64,000 bases of DNA from Bettongia penicillata ogilbyi (GCA_023548195.1 JAJHZJ010000699.1:3629175-3693174); one strand, 5' to 3'; counted from the stretch's first letter, positions 1 to 11,799 are shown. Program-made: numbers and translations. The notes: generated from the sequence alone by a model not told the origin.

Positions 1-640
1 ATGTCTTCCCAGAGTCTTTTCCTCCAGTAGCCTAAAATGGAGTTGGCCTCTTCCATCTTTTCTCTCAAAGCTAGAAGCTGACACTACCCTCAAAGAGGGG
101 AAGTGGCTGAGAAGTGACACTGGAATTCATCTCCAAGTATGTACTGCTCATTATGCAGACCAGAGCCTCCAACCCCACCAGCCCATACCCTTGGGCTTTG
201 GGACAGGGGTTACATAATCTATGCACAAGAAATATAGAAAATAATTAACAGAAGGAAGGAACTAGAACTAAGAAGTTCTGGGAAAGTCTTCCTAAAGAAG
301 GAAAGATTTTATTTGGGAACTGAAGGAAAGTCAGAGAAGTTGGGAGGAAAAAAAATGGGGGGGGGGGATTATTCTAAACAAGCAAGAATTTTCACCAGTC
401 AATGAAAATGTCCAGAGTTGGGAGATGAATTATTTTGTACTAGGAATAATAAAAAAGCCAGTATTATTGGGTGGGAAAGTATGGGGGGGTGGAGGGGGAC
501 AGTAGGATGAAGGAATACTGGAAAAATATTTTCCAGAATGGGGACAGGTTGTAAAGTCACTTTGCTGTGCAAGGGGAGATGGAAGTCACCAACTGCACCT
601 ACCTGTGATGTCTTTCCTCTTCCTTTCCCCTCAGGGAACA
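1..640. other. Unassigned non-coding sequence
   Basis: I see no recognisable gene or repeat body here. There is an 11-base G run near 357-367 and a G-rich stretch near 480-505. An open frame on the minus strand (399-641) is proline/leucine-rich, lacks any family signature and looks fortuitous. Confidence 0.5.
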
Positions 641-641
641 C

Positions 642-850
642 ATGAAAGCATGTGGTCAGTTGGAAGACCTCAGTTTAAATCCTGCTGTAGACACTTAACT
701 AGCTTCATAACCCTTAAAAAGTCACTTAATCTCTCTGTGCCTTAGTTTCCTTATCTGTAAAATTGGGATAATTCTAGCACCTACATAAATGTATTATTCT
801 GAGATAAAATGAGATAACATGTAAAAATGCTTTATAAACCCAACAGCATT
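642..850 (+). repeat. MIR-type CORE-SINE fragment
   Basis: The stretch has the SINE order: a tRNA-like part, then a core with the AGTCACTTAATCTCTCTGTG box, then 'TTTCCTTATCTGTAAAAT' and a tail ending in 'AAATGCTTTATAAACC'. It is diverged, so an old copy. Confidence 0.8.
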
Positions 851-1164
851 ATGTAAATTCCTATTATTAGACTTCTAGAGCATTTTAGCTCAGAAATTAG
901 CTAGGTTTTCAGTGTAGATGAATATAAGTTTCTCCTCATTAAAATAAATGAACATCAAAGGACAGATGGTTGACAAGAGCTAATGGATTAAAGACTGAAG
1001 TGAAAGATTAAAGCACAATTACCTGCTAGCTTTTCAAGAAAAATCTCCTTGATACCATGAAGTACTCAAATCTTCAGCTATGTTTTATGTCAGCCTTACA
1101 ATCTAACTCAATAATTAAACAAGAAACTATTGAATAGATAAATTAAACTAGGAGCTTTTTTTAC
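851..1164. other. Unassigned AT-rich spacer
   Basis: This is AT-rich sequence between the SINE and the first L1 remnant. I see no coding frame or repeat landmark. Confidence 0.4.
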
Positions 1165-2189
1165 TTTTATAAAATAAATAGCTAGCTTGATTGTTTAAAA
1201 ATGAGAGAGGAAAAATCAAATTGTTTATATCAAAAATGAAAATGGAGAACTTCAACAACTGAGAAAGCAAAGGAAATTATCAGATACCCAATGATATACT
1301 AAGAAAGCTGACAACTTGAAATAGATTCATACTTGCCAAAAAATCCCTAAATTCACAAAAGAAGAAATAGACTATGTAAATAATTTAGTATCAGAAAAAA
1401 AAATGGAAAAGACCATGAGAGAATTCACAAATTAAAAAAACTCCAGGGCCAGATGAATTCACAAGGGAATACAATTAAACATTCAACACATAATTAATTT
1501 TAAAGAAAAGTTTAAAGTAACTGTAGACAAAATGACATAATTCTAAAGAGCTATTCTGTCAAAAAACAAATTATAGAATGTTTGCAGAAATAAAAAAACA
1601 AGTCATTCTCCCAATCACTTTGACCAAATGACCTTGATACCCAAACCAGAGAGAGCAAAGAAATACAACTGTGATCAATATCCTTATCAAATATTAATGT
1701 AAGAAATGTAAATATAACATTAGTAAGTAAGCTGAAATAACATAATTTTACACTATGACCAGATTGAGTTTATGCCAAAAATGCAGGGTTGGTTCAACAT
1801 AAGGAAGACTAAATATAATAAATTATTTTAATAACAAATAATAAAACCACATGATGTCATGGTTTTTACTAGAAAGGTTTTTGACGAAATTCAATATTCA
1901 TTTCCATTGTAAACTATAGAAACCATACAAATAAATTGACTTTTCATTCATAAAGAAAATAGTATTTATGTAAGTCTAAGAGTGAACATCCAAAAAGATC
2001 CAGAGTAAAGCAAGGATACCCAGTATCGTCAGTACTATGTAACATAATGCAAGAAACACTTGCTGTAGCATTAAGAAAAGAAAAAGAAATTGTGGAAATG
2101 AGCATAGGCAAAAAGAAAATAAATCTCTTTTTTTTAGCAGATGTCTTGGTGTTCTTAGAGAACTATAAAAATTTCAACTGAAAATTTAT
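1165..2189 (+). pseudogene. L1 ORF2 reverse transcriptase remnant
   Basis: This is a heavily mutated part of LINE-1 ORF2. At about 1,759-1,815 one frame reads FMPKMQGWFNIRK, the block that L1 reverse transcriptases carry before the palm motifs. Near 2,133-2,160 the frame reads LADVLVFLE, where the catalytic box of the family has two consecutive aspartates, so the active site is damaged. There are stops and frameshifts throughout. It ends abruptly at the 5' end of the ORF1-only element that starts near 2,190. ORF2 protein normally nicks target DNA and reverse transcribes L1 RNA; this copy cannot. Confidence 0.8.
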
Positions 2190-2999
2190 GTTTCTGGGAG
2201 CCAAGATGGCAGAGTAAGCAGGAACTCTCCTGACATTTCCCAAATTTATCTCCAAACAACTATTAAATAGCACCTCAAAATGAATTCTGGACTGAGACAG
2301 CCAACAAAAAGATGGAGTGAAACCATTTTCCAGCCCAAGACAGCTTGGAAGGTCAACAGGATAAGTCTCACTCCTGTAAAAGTAGAGTGTAGTCCAGATC
2401 AGGCAGTGTCCTGGCAAACGAACAGTAGACTCTATCTGAGCAAGCCAGTGGGAGGGCCTAAGCCCCAGCATAGATCAATGACTGAGGTTCCATGGCCTCA
2501 ATGCAATATCTGGTTAGTGATGACCCCAGCACAGCACCACGCCCATCTGGTCCCTAGCACAACACCAGGCTAGTGACTAGACCAGCCCTCTTCCCCTATA
2601 GCCCCAGTGCAGCACAAGTACTACCTCTCTTAGCCATAATCAGCCTTGGGACAGTACTAGACAAGTAGCTAAATCTCATACCCCCAGAGCAGTACCAAGA
2701 GGGTATCCAGTCCCCCAACTCAGACCCACTCCGGCATAGCAGTAGGTTAATGATCAGACCCCATCATGGGCCCTGACACAGTACCAGGGACCAAACCCTG
2801 TGAAACCCAGCACAGCACCAGACAAGAGGTCAGGCCCCCAGTGGCATATGCACAACACCAGGTGAGCAGCCAAGGACAGTAACCTCATACACAAGAAGTT
2901 TGGGACAGTGCCCCTCCACTCTAGGAGCAGAGCTCAACTTTAAAAGTAGTGAAATATTCTTAAAAGATGAGTAAAACAAGAAAAATTATGAACCTGACC

Positions 3000-3011
3000 A
3001 TAGAAAGTTAT
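3000..3011. repeat. Left target-site duplication (12 bp)
   Basis: ATAGAAAGTTAT at 3,000-3,011 is repeated exactly at 3,694-3,705. The two copies flank the minus-strand half-L1 fragment and rejoin the host ORF1 frame when one copy is removed, so this is a genuine insertion footprint. Confidence 0.85.
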
Positions 3012-3693
3012 TATGTATGTAATCCCACCAATTACTCAGATACTGAAAAAAGTTTCAAGAGTTGCAAATATTGTCTTTCCATGTAGGAATGTAAACAGTT
3101 CAACTTTAGTAAGTCCCTTATTATTTCTCTTTGCTGTTTACTTTTTCATGCTTCTCTTGATTCTTGTGTTTGAAGGTCAAATTTTCTTTTCAGCTCTGAT
3201 CTTTTCATCAAGAATGCTTGAAAGTCCTCTGTTTCATTGAAAGACCATTTTTTTTCCCCTGAAGAATTATACTCACTTTTTCTGGGTAGGTGATTCTTAG
3301 TTTTAATCCTAGTTCTTTTGACTTCTGGAATATAATATTCCATGCCCTTTGATTCCTTAATGTAGAAGCTGCTAGATCTTCAGTTATCCTGATTGTATTT
3401 CCACAATACTGGAATTGTTTCTTTCTAGCTGCTTGCAATATTTTCTCCTTGACTTTGGAACTCTGGAATTTGGTCACAATGTTCCTAGGAGTTTCTCTTT
3501 TTGGATCTCTTTCAGGAGGTGATTGGTGGATTCTTTCAATATTCATTTTGCCCCCTGGTTCTAGAATATCAGGGCGGTTTTCCTTGATAATTTCATGAAA
3601 GATGATATCTAGGCTCTTTTTTTGATCATGGCTTTCAGGTAGTCCCATAATTTTTAAATTGTCTCTCCTGGATCTATTTTCCAGGTCAACTAT
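3012..3693 (-). mobile_element. 5'-truncated half-L1/L1 insertion
   Basis: This is an antisense insertion inside the older ORF1, flanked by a perfect 12-bp duplication. Read on the minus strand, it starts at the equivalent of ORF1p residue about 192 (DLENRSRRDNLKIMGLPES) and runs through the RNA-binding domains with one late frameshift. It ends with a QTQESREA-stop C-terminus and about 130 bases of 3'UTR. It stops at the start of the CA/TA microsatellite (GGTGGGATTACATACATA) and has no poly(A) tail. The C-terminus matches copy C (48.6 kb) rather than copies A and B. Confidence 0.85.
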
Positions 3694-3705
3694 ATAGAAA
3701 GTTAT
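3694..3705. repeat. Right target-site duplication (12 bp)
   Basis: This is an exact copy of 3,000-3,011 and closes the minus-strand insertion. Confidence 0.85.
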
Positions 3706-5095
3706 CATGGTGACAAGGAAGACCAAGACACAAACCCAAAAAAGGACAATGTCAAAGGCCTATATGAAAATCCTCAAAGAAATAGTGAATTTGTCTCAGG
3801 CCCAGAAAAAACACCTAGAAAAGTTCAAAAAGGACTTTAAAAATCAATAAGAAAGAAGAAAAATTGGGAAATGAAACAAGAGTTGTGAAAGAGAATCATG
3901 AAAAAAGAGCCAACCACTTGATAAAGGAAGCACTAAAAAATAGGAAAAGATGTACAAAAATTTACTGAACAAAAGAAATCCTTAAAAGATAGAATTGGCC
4001 ATATGGAAAAGGAGATAAAAAAAGCAAACTGAAGAAAGTAACTCCTTAAAAATTAGAATTGGACAAGTGAAAGATAATGATTCCATGAGACATGAAGAAA
4101 TGATAAAATAAAATCAAAAGAATTAAGAAAAAAGAAAATGTGAAATATCTCATTGGAAAAAAAAAACTGATCTGGAAAACAGAACCAGGACAGATAATAG
4201 AAGAAGTATTGGACTATTTGAAAGCCATAATCAAAAAAGGAACTGGATATCATACTTCAAGAAGTAATTTTTTTTAAATCTGCCCTGATATCCTAGAACC
4301 AGAAGGTAAAATAGACATTGAAAGAATCTGCTGATCACCTCCTGAAACAGATCCCAAAATGAAAACTCCCAGGAGCATTATAGGCAAATTTCAGAATTCC
4401 CAAGTCAAGGAGAAAATATTGCAAACAGTCAGAAAGAAATGATTCAAATATGATGGAGTTATAGTCAGTATTACACAGGATTTAGCAGTCTCTACATTAA
4501 GGGTAGGAGGGTATAGAATATGATAGTCTGAAAGGAAGAGGAGCTAAAATTACAACCAAGAATCAACTATCTAGTGAAAGTGAGCATAATCCTTCGGGGG
4601 GAAAACAGTCATTCAGTGAAATAAAGGGCTTTCAAACTTTCATGATGAAAAGACCAGAACTGAACTCCAAAATAAATTTGATTTTCAAATACAGACTCAA
4701 GGAAAGCATATATAAGGTAAAAAGGAAAGAGAAAACATAAGGGTTTCAGATGGGTTAAACTGTTTGCATTCCTACACAGGAAGATGAGACTTGGGATTTT
4801 TAAGAACCATATCATTATTAATATGGTTTAGAAGCAATATTTATAGACAGAGAGTGCAGGTATAAAATTACTCTGAGAGGATGATATCCCCAAAAAAGGG
4901 GTGAGAAAAAGAAATACATGGGGAACAGAAGGAAGAGAGAGGTAGAAAGGGGTAAATTATATGAATGAAGAGGTGCAAAAGATGTATTACAGGGGAGGGG
5001 AAAATGAGAGGTAGTGGTGGGTATCACTTGAAACTTATTCTCATCCGAATTAGCTCAGAGTAAATAACATACACAGTCATCAAGTCTATCTACTG

Positions 5096-5275
5096 AAACG
5101 AGCCAAGCAACTATGTGAACACAATTATAAAATACTTTTCCCACAAATAAGTCAGACTTAAACAATTGGAAAATTAACAATTCCCCATGGGTAGGCTAAA
5201 TCAATTTCATTAAATTCTACCTAAATTAATTTACTTATTCATTGCCTAACTATCCAAACTATCAAAAAATATTTT
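5096..5275 (+). pseudogene. L1 ORF2 C-terminal region fragment
   Basis: One frame reads KSDLNNWK followed by a W-V-G block and a proline/leucine-rich segment. In L1 ORF2 these follow the reverse transcriptase palm. It is cut off on the right by half-L1 copy A. It may belong to the same L1 as 1,165-2,189 or as 2,190-5,095. About 240 bases of ORF2 would be missing in the first case. Confidence 0.6.
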
Positions 5276-8148
5276 AGGGGGTGGAGTCAAGATGGCAGAG
5301 TAGAAAGACTCACATATGCTAGCCCCAAACCCACAGCCCAAGAAGAACTCTTCACAAATTCTGGATCACTGCAAGGCACGCAGAAACACAGTGGAAGAGA
5401 TTTCCGTTCCAGAGAGCCCTGGAGAGCGGTCCCCAGGGTCCATCGCACCCTGGAAAGCGGAGGCCACCCCAGCACTGCCCTGGCCCAGTGGCCCCAGAGG
5501 AGCAGATCTGAGCAGGCTTCAGGGACGGAACCTCCAGTGGCCGCGAAGGTCCCTCCGCCCACAGATGCTACAGGTCAGTGAGAGAGACGTCTGGGCTGGG
5601 CGAGAGGGGAGCGGGGTATCTCCGTGACTTGGGCCCCCTAGGGAGGCAGCAGTGGAGGCAGAGGCAGGGGCAGTGGCAGAGGCAGTGGCGGCGGCTGGGA
5701 CTCCTGAGCAGCAGGCAGAAATTCAGGTCTCTGCATAAACCCCCTGAGGGAACTGAGCCTCAGAGGCAGCCCTGCCCCCATCCACTCCACTCCATCACTA
5801 AAGGTCTCCGCATAAACCCCCTGAGGGAGCTGAGCCTGGGAGGCTGCCCTGCCCCCACCCCAGCACCAGGACTTAAGCTCACATTGAATAGCAGCCACTC
5901 CCACCGAGGAAAGCCCATTTGAATCTCAGACCCCAAGCACTAGCTGGGCAGATCTAGGCGGGGGTGGAGAGGAATCTCAGAAGTCAAGTAAGTGGCTAGG
6001 AAAATGCCCAGAAAAGGGAAGAAAAATAAGACTATAGAGAGCTTCTTTGAGCAGGTGCAAATGTTCCCACCTTTCAATTCTGATGACGAGGAAATATTCT
6101 TACCATCAGGGAAAGACGTGGAGGGCGGGGCCTCTGTATCCCAGACATCGCAGGGGGATGTCCAGGTGGGCTCAGGCCTTGGAAGAGCTCAAAAAGGATT
6201 TTGAAAAGCAAGCTAGACAGGTGGAGGAAAAACTGGGAAGAGAAATGAGAGAGATGCAAGAAAAGCATGAAAAACAGGTCAATACCTTGGTAAAGGAGAC
6301 CCCCAAAAATGCTGAAGAAAATAACACCTTGAAAAATAGGCTCACTCAATTGGCAAAAGAGGTTCAAAAAGCCAATGAGGAGAAGAATGCTTTCAAAACC
6401 AGAATTAGCCAAATGGAAAAAGAGGTTCAAAAGCTCACTGAAGAGAATAGTTCTCTCAAAATTAGAATGGAACAGATGGAGTCTAATGACTTTCTGAGAA
6501 ACCAAGAAATCACCAAACAAAACCAAAAGAATGAAAAAATGGAAGAGAATGTGAAATATCTCATGGGAAAAACAACTGACCTGGAAAATAGATCCAGGAG
6601 AAACAACTTAAAAACTATGGGACTACCTGAAAGTCATGATCAAAAAAAGAGCCTAGACATCATCTTCCACAAAATTATCGAGGAAAACTGCACTGAGATT
6701 CTACAACCAGAGGGCAAAATAAGTATTGAAGGAATCCATCGATCATCACCTGAAAGAGATCCAAAAAGAGAAACTCCTAGGAACATTGTGGCCAAATTCC
6801 AGAACTCCCAGGTCAAGGAGAAAATCTTGCAAGCAGCTAGAAAGAAACAATTCCAGTATTGTGGAAATACAATCAGGATAACTCGAGATCTAGCAGCTTC
6901 CACATTAAGGGATCAAAGGGCATGGAATAGGATATTCCAGAAGTCAAAGGAACTAGGACTAAAACCAAGAATCACCTACTCAGCAAAACTGAGTATAATA
7001 CTTCAGGGGAAAATATGGTCTTTCAATGAAACAGAGGACTTTCAAGCATTCTTGATGAAAAGACCAGAGCTGAAAAGAAAATTTGACTTTCAAACACAAG
7101 AATGAGAAGAAGCATGAAAAAGTAAACAGCAAAGAGAAGTCATAAGGGACTTACCAGAAGTTAACTGTTTACATTCCTACATGGAAAGACAATATTTGTA
7201 ACTCTTAAAACTTTTCAGTATCTGGGTAGTTGGTGGGACCACACACACACATGTACACACATGCACGCACACACACATACACACATGCACACACGTACAG
7301 AGACAGAGAGCACAGAGTGAATTGAATAGCATGGGACCATATCTTAAAAGAAATTAAGGTAAATGACAGAGAAAGGTAGGGGGAGGAAAGAGGGTGAAGT
7401 GGAATGGGGTAAATTAAATGTCATTTAAGAGGCAAGCAGGAGACTTTTTAGTGGAGGGAAAAAGAGGAGAGCTGAGAAAAAAAATAAGAAGTTTACCCTC
7501 ATCACATTTGACTAAAGGAAGGAATAAAATGCACACTCATTTTGGTATGAAAACATATCTTACAGTACAGGTAAGTGGGTGAGAAGGAGATAAGCAAGGG
7601 GGGGGGGGATGATGGAAGGGAGGGCAATGGGAGGAGGGAGCAATTTGAAGTCAACACTCAGGGAGGGACAGGATCAAAAGACAGAAGAGAAACAATGAGG
7701 GGCAGGATAGGATGGAGGGTAATTCAGTTAGTCTTACACAACACGACTATTATGGAAGTCATTTGCAAAACTACACAGATAGGGCCTATATTGAATTGCC
7801 TGCCTTCCCAAAGGGATTGGGTGGGGAGGGAGGGATGGGGAGAATTTGGAACTCAAAAGTTTTAGGAACAACTGTTTAGTATTGTTGTTGCTACTAGGAA
7901 ATAAGAAATACAGTTAATGAGGAATAGAAAGTCATCTGGCCCTACAGGACAAAAGAGAAGATGGGGACAAGAGAAGGGGCGGGGATGATAGAAGAGAGGG
8001 CAGATTGGAGATAGGGAAAATTAGATTGCTCGGTGTATTGGGGTGGGGGGAGGGGAGAAAAGGGGAGAAAATTTGGAACCCAAAATTTTGTGAAAATGAA
8101 TGTAAAAAAAAAGTTAAATAAATAAATTTTTATTAAAAACAAAGAAAA
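5276..8148 (+). mobile_element. Half-L1 copy A (ORF1-only L1 derivative)
   Basis: This is a nearly full-length element of about 2.87 kb. Order: 5' end GGGGGTGGAGTCAAGATGG; GC-rich 5'UTR with a CAG/GGC-rich minisatellite at 5,645-5,700; ORF1 at 6,004-7,105; a CA-rich microsatellite at 7,241-7,312; a purine-rich 3'UTR with poly-G/GA tracts; and an A-rich 3' end near 8,110-8,148. No endonuclease or reverse transcriptase sequence lies between ORF1 and the 3'UTR. Copies B and C have the same junction. No clear target duplication is visible; a weak match (AATATTTTAG / AACATTTTAC) flanks it. Confidence 0.85.
6004..7105 (+). pseudogene. L1 ORF1p, one frameshift (half-L1 copy A)
   Basis: ORF1p is a trimeric nucleic-acid chaperone that coats L1 RNA. 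The start is ATG 6,004 (MPRKGKKNKT), aligned with the intact copy B; an in-frame ATG at 5,992 adds four residues and is not conserved. Compared with B there is one extra base near 6,164-6,166 (TCCAGGTGGG against ATCCAATGGG), which moves the N-terminal 54 codons out of frame with the rest. Everything downstream to TGA 7,103-7,105 is open: coiled coil, RRM-like segment (RRNNLKTMGLPES) and C-terminal domain. It ends at QTQE, as in B. Confidence 0.85.
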
Positions 8149-8545
8149 AGAGAACATTTTACACAGTAAGAGCAACATTATAAAATGGTTAACTATGAAT
8201 GACTTAGCTCTTCTCAGCAATTCAATGATCCAAGACAATTCCAAAGAGCTCACGGTGGAAAATGCTATCCACATCCAGAAAAAGAAATGATGGGAATCTA
8301 AATGCAGACTGAAACATACTATTTTCACTTCCTTTGGTTTTTTGGTTTTTTTTTTCCTTTTGGTCTGTTTCTTCTTTCACAACATGACTAATATGGAAGT
8401 ATGTTTTACATTATTGCACACATATAATCTATATCAAATTACTTACTATCTTATGGAGAGGGGAAGCGAGGGAGGGAGGGAAGGAGAAAATTTGGAACTC
8501 ACAAAAATTTTAAATGAATATTTAAAATCATCTTTTCATTTAATT
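8149..8545 (+). mobile_element. L1 3'UTR remnant
   Basis: The sequence follows the pattern of the L1 3' ends elsewhere in the window (47.6-48.4 and 59.3-60.9 kb): a 'gacttagctcttctcagc' box, a CATCCAGAAAAAG block, a T-rich stretch at 8,330-8,360, then a G/A-rich block and 'AAAATTTGGAACTC'. It directly abuts the A tail of half-L1 copy A, so copy A probably landed in an older L1. Confidence 0.7.
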
Positions 8546-10744
8546 AGAGAAATAAAATACTATTTGGAAAGAAACAAAAATAAATATAAAAGAAATAACT
8601 TCAGTTGCAAGATATATGATAATCCACAGAAATCACTTATATCATCCACAAAGGAAGAGACAGAAAATGAAATAATCTTTGTAACTCAAGTCCCAAAGTT
8701 CATTACTATAGGATTATCTGTTCAGTGATGGAGATCAGTTCCTTAGGCTAGCATGTAGGGAGGGGTAGAGTTGGCAAAGGCAAAAGAGGAGAGTGATATG
8801 GGGGTTCTTCTACCTTCCAGTTTTGAGAAAAAAGACTTCTGATGCTAACTTCTCTTTAGGTTACTAAAGGAAGAGAAAAGCCATGGGAAGAAGGTGACAT
8901 AAAGAGAGATGATAGTCATGCCCCTATAATCAGGTTATACTAGAGATTTCAGTGAATTTATTATGGGACTCTATCTCTCTGTCTCTCTTTTTCTCCCTCC
9001 TTCCCTCTCGCTCTTAACTGAGCTAAGATATCTCTCATCCATTTGGGAGGCTTTCTTATTATAATCTATATTGCCTGGTATATGTTCTCATATGTAACCT
9101 TCTCTGATTTGTTTTCTGTTGATTTGGAAAAATGGGTTTCTTTGTTAATTGCTAACATGTGTTTATTGTGAAACCAGTATTTAGTTGGAAGGAAGTAAAG
9201 CCTTACATGTAAAGCTTGGGGCCCTCCTTTTCTCATTAATGAATAGTGATCTAGAGTTTAACTTGAACTCAAAGTTACTTTCCCAAGACTAACAATGAGG
9301 AAGAAGGTAGATAAAATTCTAGCCAAATATTCCTTTACACTGACCCTTCTCTTGTTTCCCCTCCTGAAAGGAATGAACATCTCCCTTGAGAAGGGCAGGG
9401 AGAAAAGAGGTATCTACTCTTGCCTACCTGCAAGCCACTTTGAGATGGCCATATTACACATTCAAAATAACTACAGAAGGTATAAAATACTTGGAGATAC
9501 TAACAACATCACTAAGGCAGTATAGAGGGCAATCACAGCTACATCAGAAGCCATTCTTTCTGGATTTGTGGTCAATACTATCTAACATAGCTTTGACACA
9601 GTCTCTCTCCACCTTCATGTGTTTGGAGGATCTCCTAGGAGCCCAGCAGCCTAGGTAGAATTCATAAGGGAACCACAAAGGTTAGAAAAGGATGTCTAGC
9701 AATCAGGAGTTGTATGCAAGCTTTGCTCTAGCCACAGATGCTTTCTAAATCTGAGTCCACTTTCCCCTGAACTTTGTGTGTACTGGCAAGAATATGTATC
9801 ATGAGTATTGGAAGGAATGCTTTGTACCAAGTGCTGTTATTACACCACCTTGGTAAATATCCCTTTCTAAAGGCTAATTAATTCAAGATGATTAATTGAC
9901 ATTATGATAATCATTGGGGGAAGACAATAAATTCTGACTCAAGGATATGTAAATGAGGAAAGACACTTCCAACCCCTCAGGTTTAACACTAGAATTCTGA
10001 GGGAAGATATTGCAGTAACTTTCTGGGGTCCCAGGCTACTAGTGAGAGTTAGGAAGGGAACTCTGGAGACTCCGTCACACATTGTTCAGGGCTAGCTTCA
10101 GTCTAGTCCCTCAGCATTACTCAGCCTCTTCTCCTCCTTATTATATCTTCTTGTAAAGAATTTGAGGCCAAGTTCACACTAGACAATGAAACCAATACAT
10201 CCTGGTATCCTGCTACAACTGGACTTTGGAGTTATTTGCTATTAACCATTTAATATTTGCTTTGTTTTGCACTTTTTAAGATTAATATTAAAAGGCTGGT
10301 ATGTGAGGCAGGGAACTGTTGTTTTTTTTCTTTTCTCTAAGAACAGCTTGTTTCCATGACATTTAAAATGAGCCTTTTCTAAATGACAAGCAGATTGTTG
10401 AAAGATGTTATTTTCTCTCTTTTTTGATATGGATCTCTGCCTAGTTAGTGTAATGTGAGTGAGACAGATTCATAAGGAGATTTTTAGCTGTACAGATATG
10501 GAAAACAGGTTAGGGGTGGAGGGCTGGGATGGAATGCCTTGCTATGCTTGCTACGGAAGTAATTTAATATAATAAGGCATAAAGTTATAAGATACCTTCA
10601 TGACTATTTTAAAATATCTGTTTCAATATATTATAAAACAATTTCTGAAAGATCAATTTTTGAAGAAATCACAGACACACACAGATAATGCATAATGCCA
10701 AGTTTCAAAGAGGTACCTCAAGAATCAAAAAATAAAACAAGTAT
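8546..10744. other. Unassigned, apparently low-repeat sequence
   Basis: I found no gene, exon or LINE/SINE landmark. A CT-rich run sits near 8,970-9,012. Short open frames at 9,295-9,658 overlap in two frames and show no family signature. Confidence 0.4.
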
Positions 10745-10850
10745 AAATGAATGTCATTAGCTTCTTTGAGGGTAGAGACTTTCTTTTGCTTTTATTTGCA
10801 CAATGTCTGGCATACAGTAAGCATTTAATACATGCTTGTTTCCTTTTTTT
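10745..10850 (+). repeat. L2/CR1-type LINE 3' tail
   Basis: The motif series 'CTTTGAGGGTAGAGAC', 'CACAATGTCTGGCATACAGT' and 'AAGCATTTAATACATGCTTG' is the usual ending of L2-like LINEs (last segment plus short tail). Confidence 0.65.
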
Positions 10851-11799
10851 ATTCCTTCCTTTCTTTAGCTATACAGAATATGAATTTTCTGACACCCAAA
10901 ATCAGGCTGTTCTGTTATTTAGCATTAACAGAGATCATAAAAGTACTCTTAGTCAAAAGAACAGGATGACCAGAATTCAAGGACATCATTTTCTATTTTC
11001 ATTTTTTTATATATGAGCAACAACCGTCAAAGGAGAGAAGAATTTGAAAAGTCACATTTCTCTTTGTTTCAAATTTTAAAAAGAATATTTATGAAACAAA
11101 GGTGAATTTGTTATATACCAAAACAACATTAAAGTTACTTGTGCAATTAGTAGGAGATCCAAATATGCAAACTAGCATCAGTGGTGTTACTTCTACAGTT
11201 CTTCAGTGGCACAAAGTAGAACTAGCCTTATGATTCCTGACACTAAACAAAGGCAAAAAAATTATATGCAAAATATTTTAAGAAACAAAAAAATCAACTG
11301 CAACAATAAGAACTTCCTCTGGGTCCAGGGGAACAAATGCTGCATCCTCTCCCTCTGTACTAACAGACCATTCTCAGTACTTTACTTCCAGTCTTGCAGG
11401 AACCTGACTTAATAAAGAAGGTTCAGGTTCTTTCTTCTTGAACTCTTTGGCTCTTTACACCAGCTACATTGGAGCCTCCGGAAAAATTATACAAAACTTT
11501 TTTTTAGGCTCATGCTTGGTGTCTCCCCTAAGAAGAGAAAAAAAGGAGTAAGAAGTTTATAACTAGATAAAAGCAGGATAAAAAGCAAAACCCCAGAGAG
11601 AAAGGAGTAACTAATGAGAGAAGGGACTTAGGATGAGGGGGTGTGAACCAATGGGCCACACTTTAAAAAAATAAAAGATTAAAGTAAAAAAACTGAAGGA
11701 ACATAGCAGAAGAGGGTCAGGTGGAAGCATAACATGGAGGGAAAAAAACAATATTAGAAACAGAGAAAAGTATAAAGCTAACTTTCACAACTTTCAATA
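10851..11799. other. Unassigned AT-rich sequence before an L1 ORF2
   Basis: No secure feature. The A-rich part from about 11,640 could be the decayed inter-ORF spacer of the L1 that follows, but no ORF1 text is visible upstream. Confidence 0.35.

Larger units (their letters stand above)
2967..4700 (+). pseudogene. Decayed L1 ORF1, split by an insertion
   Basis: The first 15 codons (M-S-K-T-R-K to T-I-E-S-Y) are open up to base 3,011. They continue after the inserted block at 3,706 (H-G-D-K-E-D-Q-D-T-N-P), then run into stops from about 3,835. Later parts keep the ORF1p pattern: K/E-rich coiled coil, then a region equivalent to residues 200-360 of the intact protein at 15,082-16,182. It is clearly older than copies A, B and C because it carries far more stops and substitutions. 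Confidence 0.7.
2190..5095 (+). mobile_element. Old L1-derived element with ORF1, interrupted
   Basis: It starts with GGGAGCCAAGATGGCAGAGT near 2,196, the same 5' end as the younger copies at 5.28, 14.4 and 48.6 kb. A GC-richer 5'UTR runs to about 2,960 and a decayed ORF1 begins at ATG 2,967. ORF1 is split by an insertion at 3,012-3,693 and resumes at 3,706, with coiled-coil-like K/E-rich text and many stops to about 4,690. A spacer or 3'UTR-like section follows to about 5,095. No poly(A) tail is visible. It may be an old half-L1 or the 5' half of a complete L1 whose ORF2 was lost. Confidence 0.7.

Noticed and set aside
399..641. 80-codon minus-strand frame at the left end
   Set aside because: Proline-rich low-complexity text without a domain, caused by G-rich tracts on the plus strand.
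2163..2573. Frames on both strands near the 5' end of the old ORF1 element
   Set aside because: They fall in the 5'UTR of the element, outside ORF1, and cross the L1 ORF2/element junction on the minus strand.
5287..5922. Overlapping open frames in the GC-rich 5'UTR of half-L1 copy A
   Set aside because: They lie in four frames over a repetitive GC-rich leader and are not conserved as frames in copies B and C.
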